This document shows, one piece after another, positions 5,477 to 5,986 of a stretch of 5,986 nucleotides of DNA; position 1 is the stretch's first letter, and each line of letters starts with the position of its first letter. The stretch is from Ignavibacteria bacterium (GTDB taxonomy: Bacteria > Bacteroidota > Ignavibacteria > Kapaibacteriales > UBA4661), in the NCBI GenBank assembly GCA_013298375.1, contig JAAFHM010000306.1, forward strand, positions 1 to 5,986. The letters run 5' to 3'. A program made the position numbers and the translations under genes. The notes beneath the pieces are model-generated. The model was not told the origin of the DNA, did no database searches, and saw nothing but the letters and a program-made list of their open reading frames with translations.

Positions 5477-5986
5477 ATGCACTATCAAACCCTTGATAAC
5501 GGCTTGCGAGTCGTGGTGATTCCTCGCCAAAATGCGCCTGTGGTGTCGGTTGCTGTCACTTATGGCGTTGGCTCGTATTCGGAATCGCCTACCAACACTG
5601 GCTTTGCGCACCTTTTTGAACACCTGATGTTTGAAGGCTCAGAAAATGTCGCCCACGGAATGTTCGACAAATACTGCTCTGAAGCGGGTGGCGATAATAA
5701 CGCCTACACCACCTTCGACAAAACTACCTACTATATGTCGCTTCCGGCGCATCAAGTGGAATTGGGTTTGTGGCTGGAGGCAGACCGCATGGCTTCTTTT
5801 GGTGTGAATGAGGAGGCGCTCAATGTGCAGAAAAATGTCGTTGTGGAGGAAATCAATCAAAACGTCGAGAACTCGCCTTACGGCACATACTCACGTGTTC
5901 TGAGTCGTCTGGCATTTGCACCGGAAGCCGGGTATAGTTGGGAAGTCTATGGCGACCCTAGGCACGTTGCGGCTTCGACGCTTCAG
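5477..5986 (+). CDS. M16-family zinc metallopeptidase, N-terminal part (runs off the window)
   Basis: The first 170 codons of an M16 (pitrilysin/insulinase/mitochondrial processing peptidase-like) peptidase are present. They begin with the usual TLDNGLRVVVIP strand and VAVTYGVGSYSE. The inverted zinc motif HLFEH is intact: His45 and His49 are metal ligands and Glu48 is the catalytic base. The third ligand is expected about 76 residues later and fits Glu125 in VVVEEIN. GGDNNAYTTFDKTTYYMSLP (71-90) and LWLEADRM (98-105) are also typical. The gene continues past the right edge; full-length family members are about 420 or 900 residues. The ATG at 5477 has no Shine-Dalgarno. An in-frame TTG at 5420 would add 19 mostly hydrophobic residues, which could matter for localisation. 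The 69-base gap upstream is T-rich and has no clear terminator. Confidence 0.93.
   Translation, partial: MHYQTLDNGLRVVVIPRQNAPVVSVAVTYGVGSYSESPTNTGFAHLFEHLMFEGSENVAHGMFDKYCSEAGGDNNAYTTFDKTTYYMSLPAHQVELGLWLEADRMASFGVNEEALNVQKNVVVEEINQNVENSPYGTYSRVLSRLAFAPEAGYSWEVYGDPRHVAASTLQ

Overview
The window reads as ordinary bacterial chromosome of roughly 45-50% GC (estimated by eye), with all eight genes on the + strand. Some genes have a Shine-Dalgarno sequence (rpsF, the PIN gene, the glycosyltransferase-like gene) and others have none visible (the solute-binding protein and the M16 peptidase). The mix of genes suggests the Bacteroidota/Chlorobiota (FCB) side of the tree, perhaps a Chlorobi-like or Kapabacteria-like lineage. 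That placement is a weak inference, because no rRNA or other decisive marker is present.

Positions 1-1116 hold a ribosomal protein transcription unit. It consists of rpsF (S6), then rplI (L9) only 41 bases later, closed by a strong hairpin terminator. The rpsR (S18) and ssb/priB genes that commonly sit between these two are absent.

Positions 1117-3591 hold the accessory-looking part. A 146-base leader contains an 8-bp inverted repeat. It is followed by three genes joined by one-base stop/start overlaps (TGATG and TAATG): an unrecognised, probably helical 262-residue protein, a VapC-type PIN-domain ribonuclease, and a GT-B-like sugar/polysaccharide protein. No ordinary small VapB antitoxin is visible, so the 262-residue protein is the candidate partner of the PIN protein. 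This is the most interesting arrangement in the window.

Positions 3625-5986 hold three genes that are not obviously linked to each other: a family 1 (sugar-type) ABC solute-binding protein with an atypical lipobox and no permease or ATPase genes in view, a DUF29-family protein, and the N-terminal 170 codons of an M16 zinc metallopeptidase that runs off the right edge. No rRNA, tRNA, CRISPR array, insertion sequence or transposase was seen.
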